DNA from: Entrophospora sp. SA101
Taxonomy: Eukaryota; Glomeromycota; Glomeromycetes; Entrophosporales; Entrophosporaceae
Assembly: GCA_958430865.1 (NCBI GenBank)
Contig: CAUDNR010000351.1
Span: 12,150 to 27,830, forward strand
DNA length: 15,681 nt
Direction: 5' to 3'
A model generated the notes under the pieces. The model was given only the letters and a program-made list of their open reading frames with translations, had not been told where the DNA came from and ran no database searches. Both the position numbers and the translations under genes were made by a program. Positions 1 to 8,873 of the stretch are shown in pieces. Positions within the stretch are counted from its first letter, which is position 1. Each line of letters begins with the position of its first letter.

Positions 1-154
1 GAAAATGATCGTCACTGTAAAAAATTTATCCTTTCAGTTGTTATGAAAAATCACATGACTACACTCTACCCTTAAATTATTTTGAGTAAAATAACTCCTG
101 AAAATTTGGTACACAAAAATTGATTGTTGAGCCCCAAATTTGTTGATAACAAAT

Positions 155-236
155 TAATTTTTGGTGAAATGGCCGAATTTTTGTATATAAGACAAAAATT
201 TAAAAAATAAATTTTGGTGAAATGGCTGAATTTTCA
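155..236. repeat. Two-copy direct repeat, period about 53 bp
   Basis: The string TTTTGGTGAAATGGC followed by C/TGAATTTT occurs at about 159-180 and again at about 212-234. The surrounding bases 1-330 are AT-rich with no credible coding frame. The repeat looks like a local tandem duplication with a single C/T difference in the core. Confidence 0.6.
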
Positions 237-372
237 TTAATTTATTCTTTATAAATAGTGCAAAAATTTCTTATAAAAAATTTTTTTAAAAAATAAAATC
301 CTAAACCTTATTTATCAAAAAAATTATCATAACATGTCTTCAAATTTAGATCAACATCAGGAAATTAATTTA

Positions 373-447
373 GCGTAAACTTGCATAAATCTTACGATGC
401 CGACGTAATATTGTGTAAATCTTACAGTGCCGACGTAAGTTTTACAC
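373..447. repeat. Paired CTTAC...GTAAG repeat with perfect-loop hairpin
   Basis: Two direct copies of a unit containing TAAATCTTAC, a GTGCCGAC or ATGCCGAC core, and GTAA lie 30 bp apart (cores at about 391 and 421). The second copy is also an inverted repeat: GTGTAAATCTTAC at 413-425 pairs with GTAAGTTTTACAC at 435-447, with one mismatch and a 9-base loop. It lies just upstream of the transposase-like frame, so it could be a terminal or subterminal motif of that element or a separate foldback insertion. Neither can be decided here because no matching copy is seen downstream. Confidence 0.55.
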
Positions 448-1383
448 TTTTTTATTATTAAACTTACAATTGACACGTGTAAAATTTTTTTATATTTTCC
501 GGATGAATCATCTGTAGATTTAATTCATGGCATAGAATTATCATCTGAAAATTTAATTTTACCAGATGAGCTATATGATTTAGGATTAGAAGCATATGAA
601 CCAAATGAATTGGTATTTGAAGCAGTTGAGGATTTGAAATTATTTTTTGAAAATGAATCAAATTGCAAGTGTCGTAAAACAAAAGATAGAATATGTTTTA
701 AAAAAATTGGCTTTAGAAATTTTTTAGAAAGACAACTCCAGTTAAAAGGATTAGAAGGCAATGAAATGGATCTTTGTATTAAAACACAATTAATGGTTTT
801 TAAATTAAATGATGAGGATGATGATGAAGAAAAGGATATTTATAATTATCAATATAATTCATCAATACCCATTTTTCAAACAGTTTTTTTAGAACTAAGT
901 GGTTTTAGTATAAAAAAATTAAAGGCCTTGCGAAAGCATTTAAAAACAAGTAGCTTAATAGATCATATACATGGCAATACTGGTAAAGTTCCTCAAAATA
1001 GATCATGTGCAACTGTTAATCTTGAAATTGCACAATTATTTAAGAATTTTTTATTGCAATACTCAAATTTACATGGACTACCATCTGCTGAATCAGAATC
1101 AATCATTTATTTACCAACTTATTTAAATTATGCTACAGTGTATGAGGAATTTAGAAATTATTTTGTTTTGGAATATGAATCCATTAAACCCATTGAATAT
1201 AATACATTTTACAAACTATGGAAACAATTAACACCATATATTAAATTCCAACTACCTAGAACTGATCTTTGTGGTACTTGTGAAGCATTTATAAGAGATA
1301 TAAGATCTACAAATGATGATGATGAAAAAGAAAATATTAAGGGTGGAGTGATCGACAATATATTTTTATTTAATAAGAAATGA
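439..1383 (+). pseudogene. N-terminal part of a transposase-like protein of an uncharacterised eukaryotic family
   Basis: The frame is open from 439 (after a TAA at 436-438) to the TGA at 1381-1383, about 314 codons. There is no in-frame ATG before 766, so the true start lies in an unseen exon or is lost. The visible order is an acidic N-terminus, a Cys-rich patch (CKCR...CF, around 664-705), a segment with RQLQLKGLEGNEMDL and a conserved QL, an HGNTGK motif (973-990), a YLPTY segment, an LW..L.P.I segment, and a PRTDLCGTCEAF motif at 1255-1290. From memory, this order resembles a large family of eukaryotic repeat-encoded proteins that normally continue for several hundred more residues with a transposase-like half. 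Here the frame stops soon after the LCGTC motif in an Asp/Lys-rich tail. It is therefore probably a truncated copy, or a first exon whose partner is missing. An ATG with a short open stretch at 334-374 followed by GTAAAC could be an upstream exon, but I find no acceptor in matching phase. Confidence 0.45.
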
Positions 1384-1726
1384 TCAAAATAATTTTTGAG
1401 AGTAACATCATGTTTTATTTCACTTTGAAGGTTAATAAAATAAAAAAACTACAAATAAGATTTATAAATATATATCTCAAGGTTTTCTATTCATTTCAGT
1501 ACCAAAAAAACCAACATGTATTTTGTAAGTTACTGAGAAAATACCTTTAATAAATAATAACTCTTGCAAATGAGTGGGTAAAAAACACAAATGATATGAT
1601 TAAATATTCACAATACTCATAATTACTTATTTTTTTTAATAGAATTACAACCAAGTAAAGCAAATGAAGAGTGTAATGATGGGAAATAGTGTATTTCATT
1701 GTAGTATAGTAAATATATAGTTCACT
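1384..1726. other. AT-rich spacer without a recognisable gene
   Basis: All frames on both strands carry frequent stops. It contains only short A and T runs. Some bases after 1640 could be residual downstream sequence of the broken transposase-like gene, but no conserved motif is readable. Confidence 0.5.
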
Positions 1727-1817
1727 CTCTATAATGGACCATTTGGTTTATGAAAAAATGTCCATTAGCAATATATGGGACATATAAATTGGGCTTAATT
1801 CTCAGTCCATTATAGAG
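1727..1817. mobile_element. MITE-like 91-bp inverted-repeat element
   Basis: CTCTATAATGGAC at 1727-1739 is perfectly inverted as GTCCATTATAGAG at 1805-1817. The interior has a second weaker pair (ATGTCCATT and ATGGGACAT), is AT-rich and has no coding capacity. Size and structure fit a miniature inverted-repeat element. No clear target duplication is visible, and the ends do not match the hAT or Tc1 termini elsewhere in the window, so its parent family is unknown. Confidence 0.6.
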
Positions 1818-1831
1818 CAAGATCCTCCATT

Positions 1832-1840
1832 ATCATCATT

Positions 1841-1884
<44 letters not shown>
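1832..1884. repeat. ATC/TCA trinucleotide microsatellite
   Basis: An almost pure run of ATC units with two interruptions (ATT) ends exactly at the left terminus of the hAT element. It forms that element's entire immediate left flank. Confidence 0.9.
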
Positions 1885-1912
1885 TAAGGCTCCGAACAGA
1901 TCGGATCAGATC
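1885..1912 (+). repeat. Left terminal inverted repeat of the hAT element
   Basis: It matches the reverse complement of 5326-5353 at 27 of 28 positions. The mismatch is at position 19, G on the left and A on the right. The inner part already consists of the GATC-type subterminal repeat. Confidence 0.9.
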
Positions 1913-2153
1913 GGATTTGGTGGAAATCTGATCTGATCTGAAATCTGTTTAAGCTGATCTGATCCAATCTGGTTTTTTAAAATAATGGATCTGATCTGAT
2001 CTGATCTGGTTCTTTAAAATACTGGATCTGATCTGATCTGATCTGGTTCCTCAAATACTGGATCTGATCTGATCTGATCTGGTTCTTTAAAATATTGAAT
2101 CTGATCTGATCTGAAATCTGATCTGATCTGATCTGAAATCCGAAATCTGATCC
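1897..2153. repeat. Left subterminal GATCTGATCT array of the hAT element
   Basis: Runs of GATCTGATCT are separated by a spacer of the type GGTTCTTTAAAATACT. They give about four tandem units of 36-44 bp between about 1965 and 2110, flanked by shorter GATC runs. In hAT elements subterminal repeats are commonly transposase-binding sites. That role here is inferred from position and orientation. Confidence 0.85.
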
Positions 2154-2305
2154 AAGATATTACCGTAAAGTAGCACTTCTGTGACATTGCCTTTTTAGTA
2201 AATTTTATGGTTTGCCACGGAGCACTATCTTTCCAGACTTTATGATATAAATAATAATAAAAATTTTTATAAAAAAAAAATTAATTTTTACAATTTTTAC
2301 AAATT

Positions 2306-2375
2306 AAAGAATTTTATGAATTAAGAATTTTTATGAATTAAGAACTTCTATGAATTAAGAATTTTTTTATATGAA
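2306..2375. repeat. 17-bp tandem repeat in the hAT 5' leader
   Basis: ATGAATTAAGAATTTTT-type units begin at 2316, 2333 and 2350, followed by a degenerate fourth. The array ends about 30 bp before the transposase ATG. It is probably simple slippage in the untranslated leader. Confidence 0.65.
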
Positions 2376-2404
2376 TTTATGAATCAATTACTTTATGAAC
2401 TATA

Positions 2405-5054
2405 ATGGCAAATGTTATTATTAATAATGATTCGGATCTACCAGAAGATGTAACAACAGTAACTGTTGATGATAATAATAATAGAAAAAAAAGAAGAAGT
2501 GAAGTTTGGGAGCACTTTACTTTTGCTAATGATAAAGCAAAGTGTAAACACTGCATTGGGTAAATATTTTAATGAACTTGAGTTTTCAAAAAACATATTC
2601 TTATTTATTTGAAATAATATATTTTTCAGAGGTTCATACACTGTTTCAAGTCGTAGTAATTCTAGCACTGGTAATCTTTATAAACCTTTGAGAAGTCAAC
2701 ATCCAACTAAGCTTAATACCAATGAAAAAAACATTGCAGTAACCGGGACTCTGAATCATTTTGTGCAATCAAAAAAATTACCAGTTAGTATAGAATTCTG
2801 AATAATAATTTGTTAAATTAATTTTATAATTGCTTATTTTTAATTTCTTTTTATCAGCCTTTTTCAGCTGAAAGCTTTCGAAATTTTCTTATACATTGGA
2901 TTGTATGTAGTAATCAACCATTCATTGAAATAGAAAATGAAGAATTAAAAAATCTGTTGCGGTTGTTGTGGCCTGGAGTTCCTTTACCATCAGCAGATAC
3001 TATAAAGAATGAAATTATTAAATCATTTGATAAAGAACGTTCTAATCTGAAAGAATTATTACAAGTATATAAACATATAATATATACTGTGTTTATATCA
3101 ATTTTTATATTTATATTAAAATTTTAATTTTTATTATATTGTCATTATTGTTAGAATATCCCAGGGCATATCTCCTTCACATTAGATTGCTGGACTTCTG
3201 CAAATACAATTCCTTTTCTAGGAATAACAAGTCATTGGATAAATATTGATTGGCAACTCCAAGAAACATTGATAGATTTTGTAAAGCTATCTGGTCCCCA
3301 TTCTGGGGATAACTTGCGAGAAGCATTTGTGGCTTCATGTAGAGAGACCTTGGAATATTTGCAAAGGTAATTATTTTAAAAATAAGCATATTTAATTCAA
3401 TTAAATTTAATTGATTAATATATTATTTCCAAATATAGCTCTTAGCTGTTACAACAGACAACGCTATGAATAACAATACATTTGTTAGTTCTTTAGCTGA
3501 TATTTGTTATAATGAGGGTATTAATTTTGATATTGATAATAATCATGTGCATTGTCTTGCTCATGTCATGAATATTGCTGTTCAACATGCACTTAAATCA
3601 CTAAAAGCAACAGCTGCTAATAACGAGGATGAAGTTTTAAATATTGATGATAATGACGTGAATGGTTTCCATACTATAATGAAGGTAAATCTTAAAACCA
3701 TTTTTATTTCAGTAAATTGTGCACTTGGTGTACTTATTATATTTAACGTAATGATTTTTTAATTCTCTAGCTACGTAAATTAATTGTAAAAATTAAATCA
3801 TCTCCGCAACGACGGGAAAGGTTTTCAAAGGCTTGTGAATTAGCCAATTTAAAATATAAAGAATTGATTTTAGACATAGTCACACGTTGGAATTCTACAT
3901 ATGAAATGATTATGTGTGCTATTGAATATAAAGAGATAAGCATTTAAATGCAATTTATATGATTAATTTTAATTTATTAAATGAGTAATGATATAAACAT
4001 GTTTTCTATTGTTTATAAGCTGTAGAAAGTGTGGGAAGAGCAGATAGAGACATGATTAAATGGGTGTTAAATGAAGAAGAATGGTCAAAGCTTGTTGAAA
4101 TTTCTCAATTATTACATGTAAGTTAATTATTATTTTTTTGATGCAATACTATTACATCAATTTTTTTTATATTAACTTATTATTAATTTAATATATGTTT
4201 TGCTATTTAGCTTTTTTCACGTGCAACTAAACATATTTCTACAAATCATTATCCAACTCTTACTTCAACAGTTCCTATATTTAATTGGCTAATTGATAAT
4301 CTTGAAGATTATGAACACAATTTAAATGGTACAAGTGATATTAAAGGAAAAGTTAAAGAAGTGATTGAAAAACTTAAGTTTTATTATATTAGGACTGATG
4401 CTTCTGTTTATACTATTGCTACAAGTAAGCATAATGGTTTTAGTTCAATATAAACTACAATAATTTATACTAAATTGATATTTTTATTAGTCCTTGATCC
4501 AAGGCTCAAGTTAGATTATTATAGAGATAACAATTGGGAAGCAAATTTTATAAACAATGCACATCAAGTTATCAAAGATATATACCAATCTGGATATGCA
4601 CCAAATTTGACTGTATTTAGCAATTCTGAAAATAATGATATTGAAGAAGAAGATGATCTTACTTCTCATATTTACAAACGTCAACAAATTGTCAGAGATG
4701 ATGATGAATTGGATCATATCTTAAATCACCAAATGCACCACCAAAAACTGATGTATTGACTTGGTGGAAAGTAAGTAAATTTTTATTTAAATTATTGTAT
4801 ATAAATATAGATAATTAAATTCACATGTTTTGTTATTTGTTATTCTCCAGAATCATGAGTCAGAGTATCCACATTTGGCATTGATGGCAAGAGATTATCT
4901 TGCCATCCCAGCAACAAGCGTGCCAGTTGAGAGAATTTTTTCAGGAGGAACTGATCTAGTGACAGCAACCAGGTGTAGTTTATCTGCAAGCACAATTAGA
5001 GCTTGTATGTGTCTTAGATATTGGTGGAAGGGGGTATTAAAGAATCAATTATGA
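2405..5054 (+). pseudogene. hAT transposase with BED zinc finger, 10 exons, inactivated
   Basis: Exons read 2405-2559, 2630-2783, 2858-3064, 3155-3366, 3439-3684, 3771-3935, about 4020-4117, 4211-4424, 4491-4770 and 4851-5054, about 645 codons, a typical hAT length. Exon 1 and the start of exon 2 encode a BED-type finger (VWEHFTF, AKCKHC, then STGNLYKPL and a His). Exon 4 has the SFTLDCWTS motif with the first catalytic Asp, exon 5 has TTDNAMNN and HCLAHVMNIAVQ, exon 6 has TRWNSTYEM, and exon 9 opens with LDPRLKLDYY. Exon 10 is the C-terminal hAT dimerisation domain (YLAIPATSVPVERIFSGG). Lesions: exon 4 ends in phase 2 while exon 5 opens in phase 0; exon 6 ends GAG|ATAAGC where a GT donor is expected; and one base is missing near 4716-4720, so the uncorrected frame stops at 4757-4759 before the TDVLTWWK segment. 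Excision by its own product is therefore unlikely. Confidence 0.85.
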
Positions 5055-5110
5055 ATATATGTAAAAAAATTTTGAATAAATAAAATTTTATATTAATTAT
5101 CTATAAATCA

Positions 5111-5345
5111 ATCTGGTCTAGTTTTGATCTGAGTTTTGATCTGATCTGATCTGGTTTTGATCTGATCTGGTCTGGTTCAAAACAGATTGCATTTTAATAG
5201 GATCTGATCTGATCTAATCTGATCTGGTTCTGATCTGATCTGATCTGGTTTAAACAGATTGCAAATTTAACAGGATCTGATCTGATCTGGTTTAAAACAG
5301 ATTGCAATTTAATAAGATCTGAACTGATCTGATCTGATCTGTTCG
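5111..5345. repeat. Right subterminal GATCTGATCT array of the hAT element
   Basis: GATCTGATCT runs alternate with a spacer of the type GGTTTAAACAGATTGCAATTTAATAG, seen at about 5175-5205, 5247-5272 and 5289-5314. The GATCTGATCT core is shared with the left end, but the spacer is different, so the two ends have expanded separately. Confidence 0.85.
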
Positions 5346-5353
5346 GAGCCTTA
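5326..5353 (-). repeat. Right terminal inverted repeat of the hAT element
   Basis: It ends GTTCGGAGCCTTA and is the inverted partner of 1885-1912 with one mismatch. The next base already reads as Tc1 transposase. Confidence 0.9.
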
Positions 5354-6020
5354 GGAAGAAGACATTGTTTTCAGATGAGACTGCCTTCCAACTCTTCCGA
5401 AATACAGTAGAGCGATGGTATAAAGGTGAGCGGCTAATTTGTCCTATGCTCAAAGACCGAACAAAGATTTTTGCATGGGGTGGATTTTGTGCAAAGGGAA
5501 AGACAAATTTATTTTGCTTTAAGGAAATTATGGATGCTAAATTTTATGTAGATATTCTTCGCAGACATACTCCAGAGATTAAGCAGATGCTAGGAAATAG
5601 ATGGCGATTCCAACAGGACAATGACCCAAAACATACAAGCTGCCTTGCCAAAGCCTTTCTTCAGGAGGATATGCCTGAGGCCATCCAACAGTCCTGACTT
5701 GAACCTAAATTGAAAATCTTTGGAGTATTGTTAAGGGAAATGTAGAGAGGCATATGCCAAAAAATCAGGATGAATTGGAGCGATTTATGGTAGAGTGGAG
5801 AAATATTCCTGAATCTACTCTAATTAACTTAGTAGGATCAATGAGACGGCGTTGTGAACTTGTAATTGAAAAAAATGATGAACGCATATCATACTAAAAA
5901 TATACTAATAAAATCAGTTGGTTTTCAACTTCCAATAATAAAAATTTCATGTGATTTTGTCCACTAGTTACATTGTGATGAACAATTTTCTAAATCCAGT
6001 TTTTTTTGTCCCACACTGTA
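5354..6020 (+). mobile_element. 3' half of a Tc1/mariner-type element
   Basis: The fragment starts at the hAT right end in the middle of a Tc1-type transposase. It continues past the transposase stop at 5895-5897 and ends in CCAGTTTTTTTTGTCCCACACTG at about 5996-6018, followed by TA. Read on the other strand this begins CAGTGTGGGACAAAAA, the usual style of a Tc1 terminal repeat next to a TA target. The left half, including the helix-turn-helix region and left terminal repeat, is absent from the window. Confidence 0.8.
5356..5897 (+). pseudogene. Tc1-like transposase, C-terminal catalytic part, frameshifted
   Basis: From 5356 the frame reads KKTLFSDET, with the first catalytic Asp, then the AWGGF segment and QQDNDPKHTS with the second Asp (about 5617-5640). 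It reaches a premature TGA at 5695-5697. The conserved SNSPDLN segment (5688-5708) lies in another frame. ENLW, with the third acidic residue at 5712-5714, is in a third frame, which then stays open to the end at 5895-5897. At least two indels therefore separate the DDE residues, and about 120-150 N-terminal residues are missing. The family cuts and pastes DNA at TA sites. This copy cannot encode an active enzyme. Confidence 0.85.
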
Positions 6021-6222
6021 TGCTCAAAGTACATTTTTCGAGAACCCAGGGTTTTAATGATTTTATTAATTGTGTTATACATGGCATTTTATATAGCAAT
6101 TCAATATGTAGAGTAACATTGGTATTCATCATGGTGATTATTCACTCAATTCTTTTTTATCATGATGATATGACAAAGGGCAATCATTTTTTGGTGACAT
6201 CACTATAATGTTATATATAAAA
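6021..6222. other. Spacer without recognisable gene
   Basis: AT-rich sequence between the Tc1 terminus and the minus-strand open frame. A plus-strand open stretch crosses the Tc1 end from 5951 to 6208 but has no recognisable motif and starts inside the element's tail, so I treat it as chance. Confidence 0.4.
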
Positions 6223-6591
6223 TCAATACTTGGCCATACATTTGATGATTATGAAAATTTGGTCGTATAATTGGTAGAGCAGTTGAAAGTTCCCAATTGG
6301 ATAATTGTGGTTGTTGGGCTGATTGAATATTTGATTTATTTTTTCCAGTGTTGATATTATTTCATTTGATTTTGTTTCTTTGATTGTTTCTTTTGTTGTT
6401 TGATGAATTAATTTTAAAAGAGTGTTTCTTGTATTTGAAATACAGTTGATGAGATGTATTCTAACTTCTTGTTCGATTAAACATTTTTTTACACTTATTG
6501 TTTTTTATTAATTAATACTGGAAAAGATAGCAACAATATCAACGCGTCAATTGAAATGATCACCTATCTACCTACCTAATCGAGAAAACAT
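6223..6591 (-). CDS. Possible small two-exon protein of unknown function, divergent from the XPF gene
   Basis: On the minus strand a frame is open from about 6493 down to TGA at 6225-6223. It encodes about 90 residues, including RIHLINCISNTRNTLLKLI, a Lys/Thr-rich stretch and LLYQLYDQIF. It has no useful ATG of its own. A short exon starting at ATG 6591 (MFSRLGS) can be joined through GTAGAT at 6571 and an ATAAG acceptor ending at 6494. The phase fits, giving 96 residues with an intron of 78 nt, a size like those of the XPF gene. The product looks helical, with no signal peptide or known motif. A better-looking acceptor (TTTTCCAG, near 6520) leads to stops in all phases, which weakens the model. 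The start would lie only 55 bp from that of the XPF gene, compatible with a shared promoter. Confidence 0.3.
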
Positions 6592-6646
6592 TTTTTGTAA
6601 ATCACAATAAATAATATTTTTCTAAAAAATATATATTTTTAAAAAT
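6592..6646. promoter_or_regulatory. Probable 5' region between the divergent starts
   Basis: This 55-bp, strongly AT-rich segment, including a TATATATTTTTAAAAATA stretch, lies directly before the XPF start codon. If the minus-strand gene is real it would also serve that gene. The role is inferred from position only. No defined factor site is readable. Confidence 0.3.
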
Positions 6647-8839
6647 ATGAACATTGAACAAACTGATTTACTTTTAGAATACCAAAAACAAATTTTAACT
6701 GAAATAGTCGAAGAAGATGGATTATTAGTGATTAGCCGTGGTTTGGGATTAAGAATAATAATATGTTCCTTACTGAAAATTTACTCGCAAAGAAAGAATT
6801 TGGTAATTCTGTTAAATACACCTTCAAAAGAAGAATTGAGCATTAAAGAAGAATTAGCACAAATTGGCATTAGTAAACCTGGGCTCAGAATTGTCAATAA
6901 TGAAATGAGCGCTAAAGAAAGGTTTTAGTGTGAACTTTGTTAATAAAAGTATTATTACTAATAATATTATGAAATAAAATAATAAAGTCATATTAATTAT
7001 TTAATAAAAATATTAGAAATGAATTATATATTAATGGTGGAATATTGTCAATCACTTCAAGAATTCTTATAGTTGATCTTTTGACTAAGAAAATCCCAAC
7101 TCATTTAATAACCGGAATATTTGTTAACCATGCTGAAAGGTATTACAATTGTTATTATTAATTGAGTAATAAAACTTTTTTTTCAGTAATTAAAAAAAAA
7201 TTTTTTATAAACAAAAAAGAATAAATGTAACATCTACTGAAGCATTTATACTAAGAATATTTAGGCAAGAAAATAAAGTGTGTTTCATAATTTTAAAATT
7301 TGAAAAAAATTAAATTACTTCTAATTAATATGTTTTTATTAATTCCAACATTGTCAACATTGTCATATTCATCATTCTTATTACTACTATTAAGGAAGGA
7401 TTTATCAAGGCATTTTCAGATTCACCAGAGACATTTGTTTCAGGATTTTCACCACTTCAAACAACATTACAGTTACTTCAATTAAGAAAAGCATTTTTAT
7501 GGCCAAGGTAATAAAAGATTCAAAATTTAATTTTAATCTTTAAAGCATCATCATCATCATATTAACATATGTATGCGTGTTTAGATTTCATGTTTTGGTA
7601 AGGGAATGTCTTGAAGAAAAAAATTTTCAGGTGATAGAATTACAACAATCACTATCAGAATCAATGTTTGATATTCAATCTGCAATTCTAGAATGTATTG
7701 GAGCTTGCATTTCCGAAGTTAGGAAATCCACTTCTTCAGTAAGACTTCTTTCTCCTTTCATCCATTCATCATCCATTAATAAATATCTATATATGTATTA
7801 ATTAATGAGTTTATTGATTAATTTGTTTGCCTGCTCATTTTACGATAGATTGATTTTGAAGAATTTACAATCGAGAATGCATTATTTAAGTCATTTGACA
7901 TAATAATAAGACAACAACTTGATCCAGTTTGGCATAGAGTTAGCATGAAAACTAAACAATTAGTTAATGATCTTAAAACTTTAAGAAAACTATTAACGTA
8001 AGTTTATATTGGTCTGCATATTCAGTTAGTGATTTCCTTTTTAGTAATAAACCATTTTGTGTTTTTTAAAGTTATCTTGTAAGTTATGATTGCGTGAGTT
8101 TCAATATATTCCTTGAAACAATCTTAGCAAGTCAAGCACCAACTTCCTCATTGGATACTGAACAACAATCTCCTTGGATATTCTTGGATGCCGGCGAAAC
8201 AATATTTTCTGTAAGTAATATATTTTTATTGATCTGTGTTATCAACATTATCCAAATAATTTATCTTTTTTGCGTTTAGATGGCAAAAAAACGTGTATTT
8301 ATTCGTAATAAGCCAACTTCAAAAATTTCAGAAAAAACCAATTCTGTAATAGAAATAACAGAGGAATCAACAGAGGAGTCAACAACAACAACGACAAAAG
8401 AATTATTAGAACAAATTAGATTATTGGAGAATCCAGAGTTTCCACCGGGAATTGAACCTGTACTAGAAGAATTACCAAAATGGAATTTATTGGCTGGTAT
8501 ATTGAATGAGATTGAAGTTGAAATAGAAACATCTAATCAAAATAGTAATTTAAATTTTTTCTTTAAAGAAAAAAAAAAGAATTTAATAATAATAGTAATA
8601 ATAATAATGATAACATTATTATTGATATCAATATTAGGTTCCAATAATGATACTATTCTAATAATGGTGGAGAATGGACGTGAGGGTTCTCAATTAAAAG
8701 AGTATTTATCAACAATGAAAATAGGTTTAAAAAATAATCAGGGAAGAGGTGGTCCATTATTGAGAAGATTATTAAAGAATTATTTTAGATGGAAAACTGA
8801 AATTAGCAAAATGAGGAAAAGTTTATTTCAACCAATCCA

Positions 8840-8873
<34 letters not shown>

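Larger units (their letters stand above)
1885..5353 (+). mobile_element. hAT-superfamily DNA transposon, full length but with a damaged transposase
   Basis: The element is bounded by 28-bp terminal inverted repeats starting TAAGGCTCCGAACAGATC, with one mismatch between the ends. Inside each end is a 230-260 bp array rich in GATCTGATCT. The interior holds one split gene for a hAT transposase on the plus strand (2405-5054). The total length of about 3.47 kb is normal for an autonomous hAT element. The 8-bp target duplication expected for hAT is not seen: the left flank is ATCATCAT and the right flank is GGAAGAAG. The right flank is the middle of a Tc1 transposase, whose 5' half is absent from the left side. 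Confidence 0.9.

Noticed and set aside
464..761. Two minus-strand open frames opposite the transposase-like gene
   Set aside because: They are antisense shadows of a frame that contains recognisable conserved motifs on the plus strand.
1832..1884. Tandem array considered as CRISPR-like
   Set aside because: It is a plain trinucleotide run without spacers. No regularly spaced repeat-spacer structure exists anywhere in the window.
5951..6208. 85-codon plus-strand open frame
   Set aside because: It begins in the Tc1 tail, runs over its terminal repeat and has no motif, so chance is likely.
6262..6330. tRNA-like string ATTGGTAGAGCAGTTG resembling an A box
   Set aside because: There is no GGTTCGANTC B box downstream, no acceptor stem pairs, and the stretch lies within the open minus-strand frame.
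8595..8637. Possible 43-nt intron in XPF exon 8
   Set aside because: Removal would shift the frame, and it is shorter than all 16 other introns of the gene (67-117 nt).
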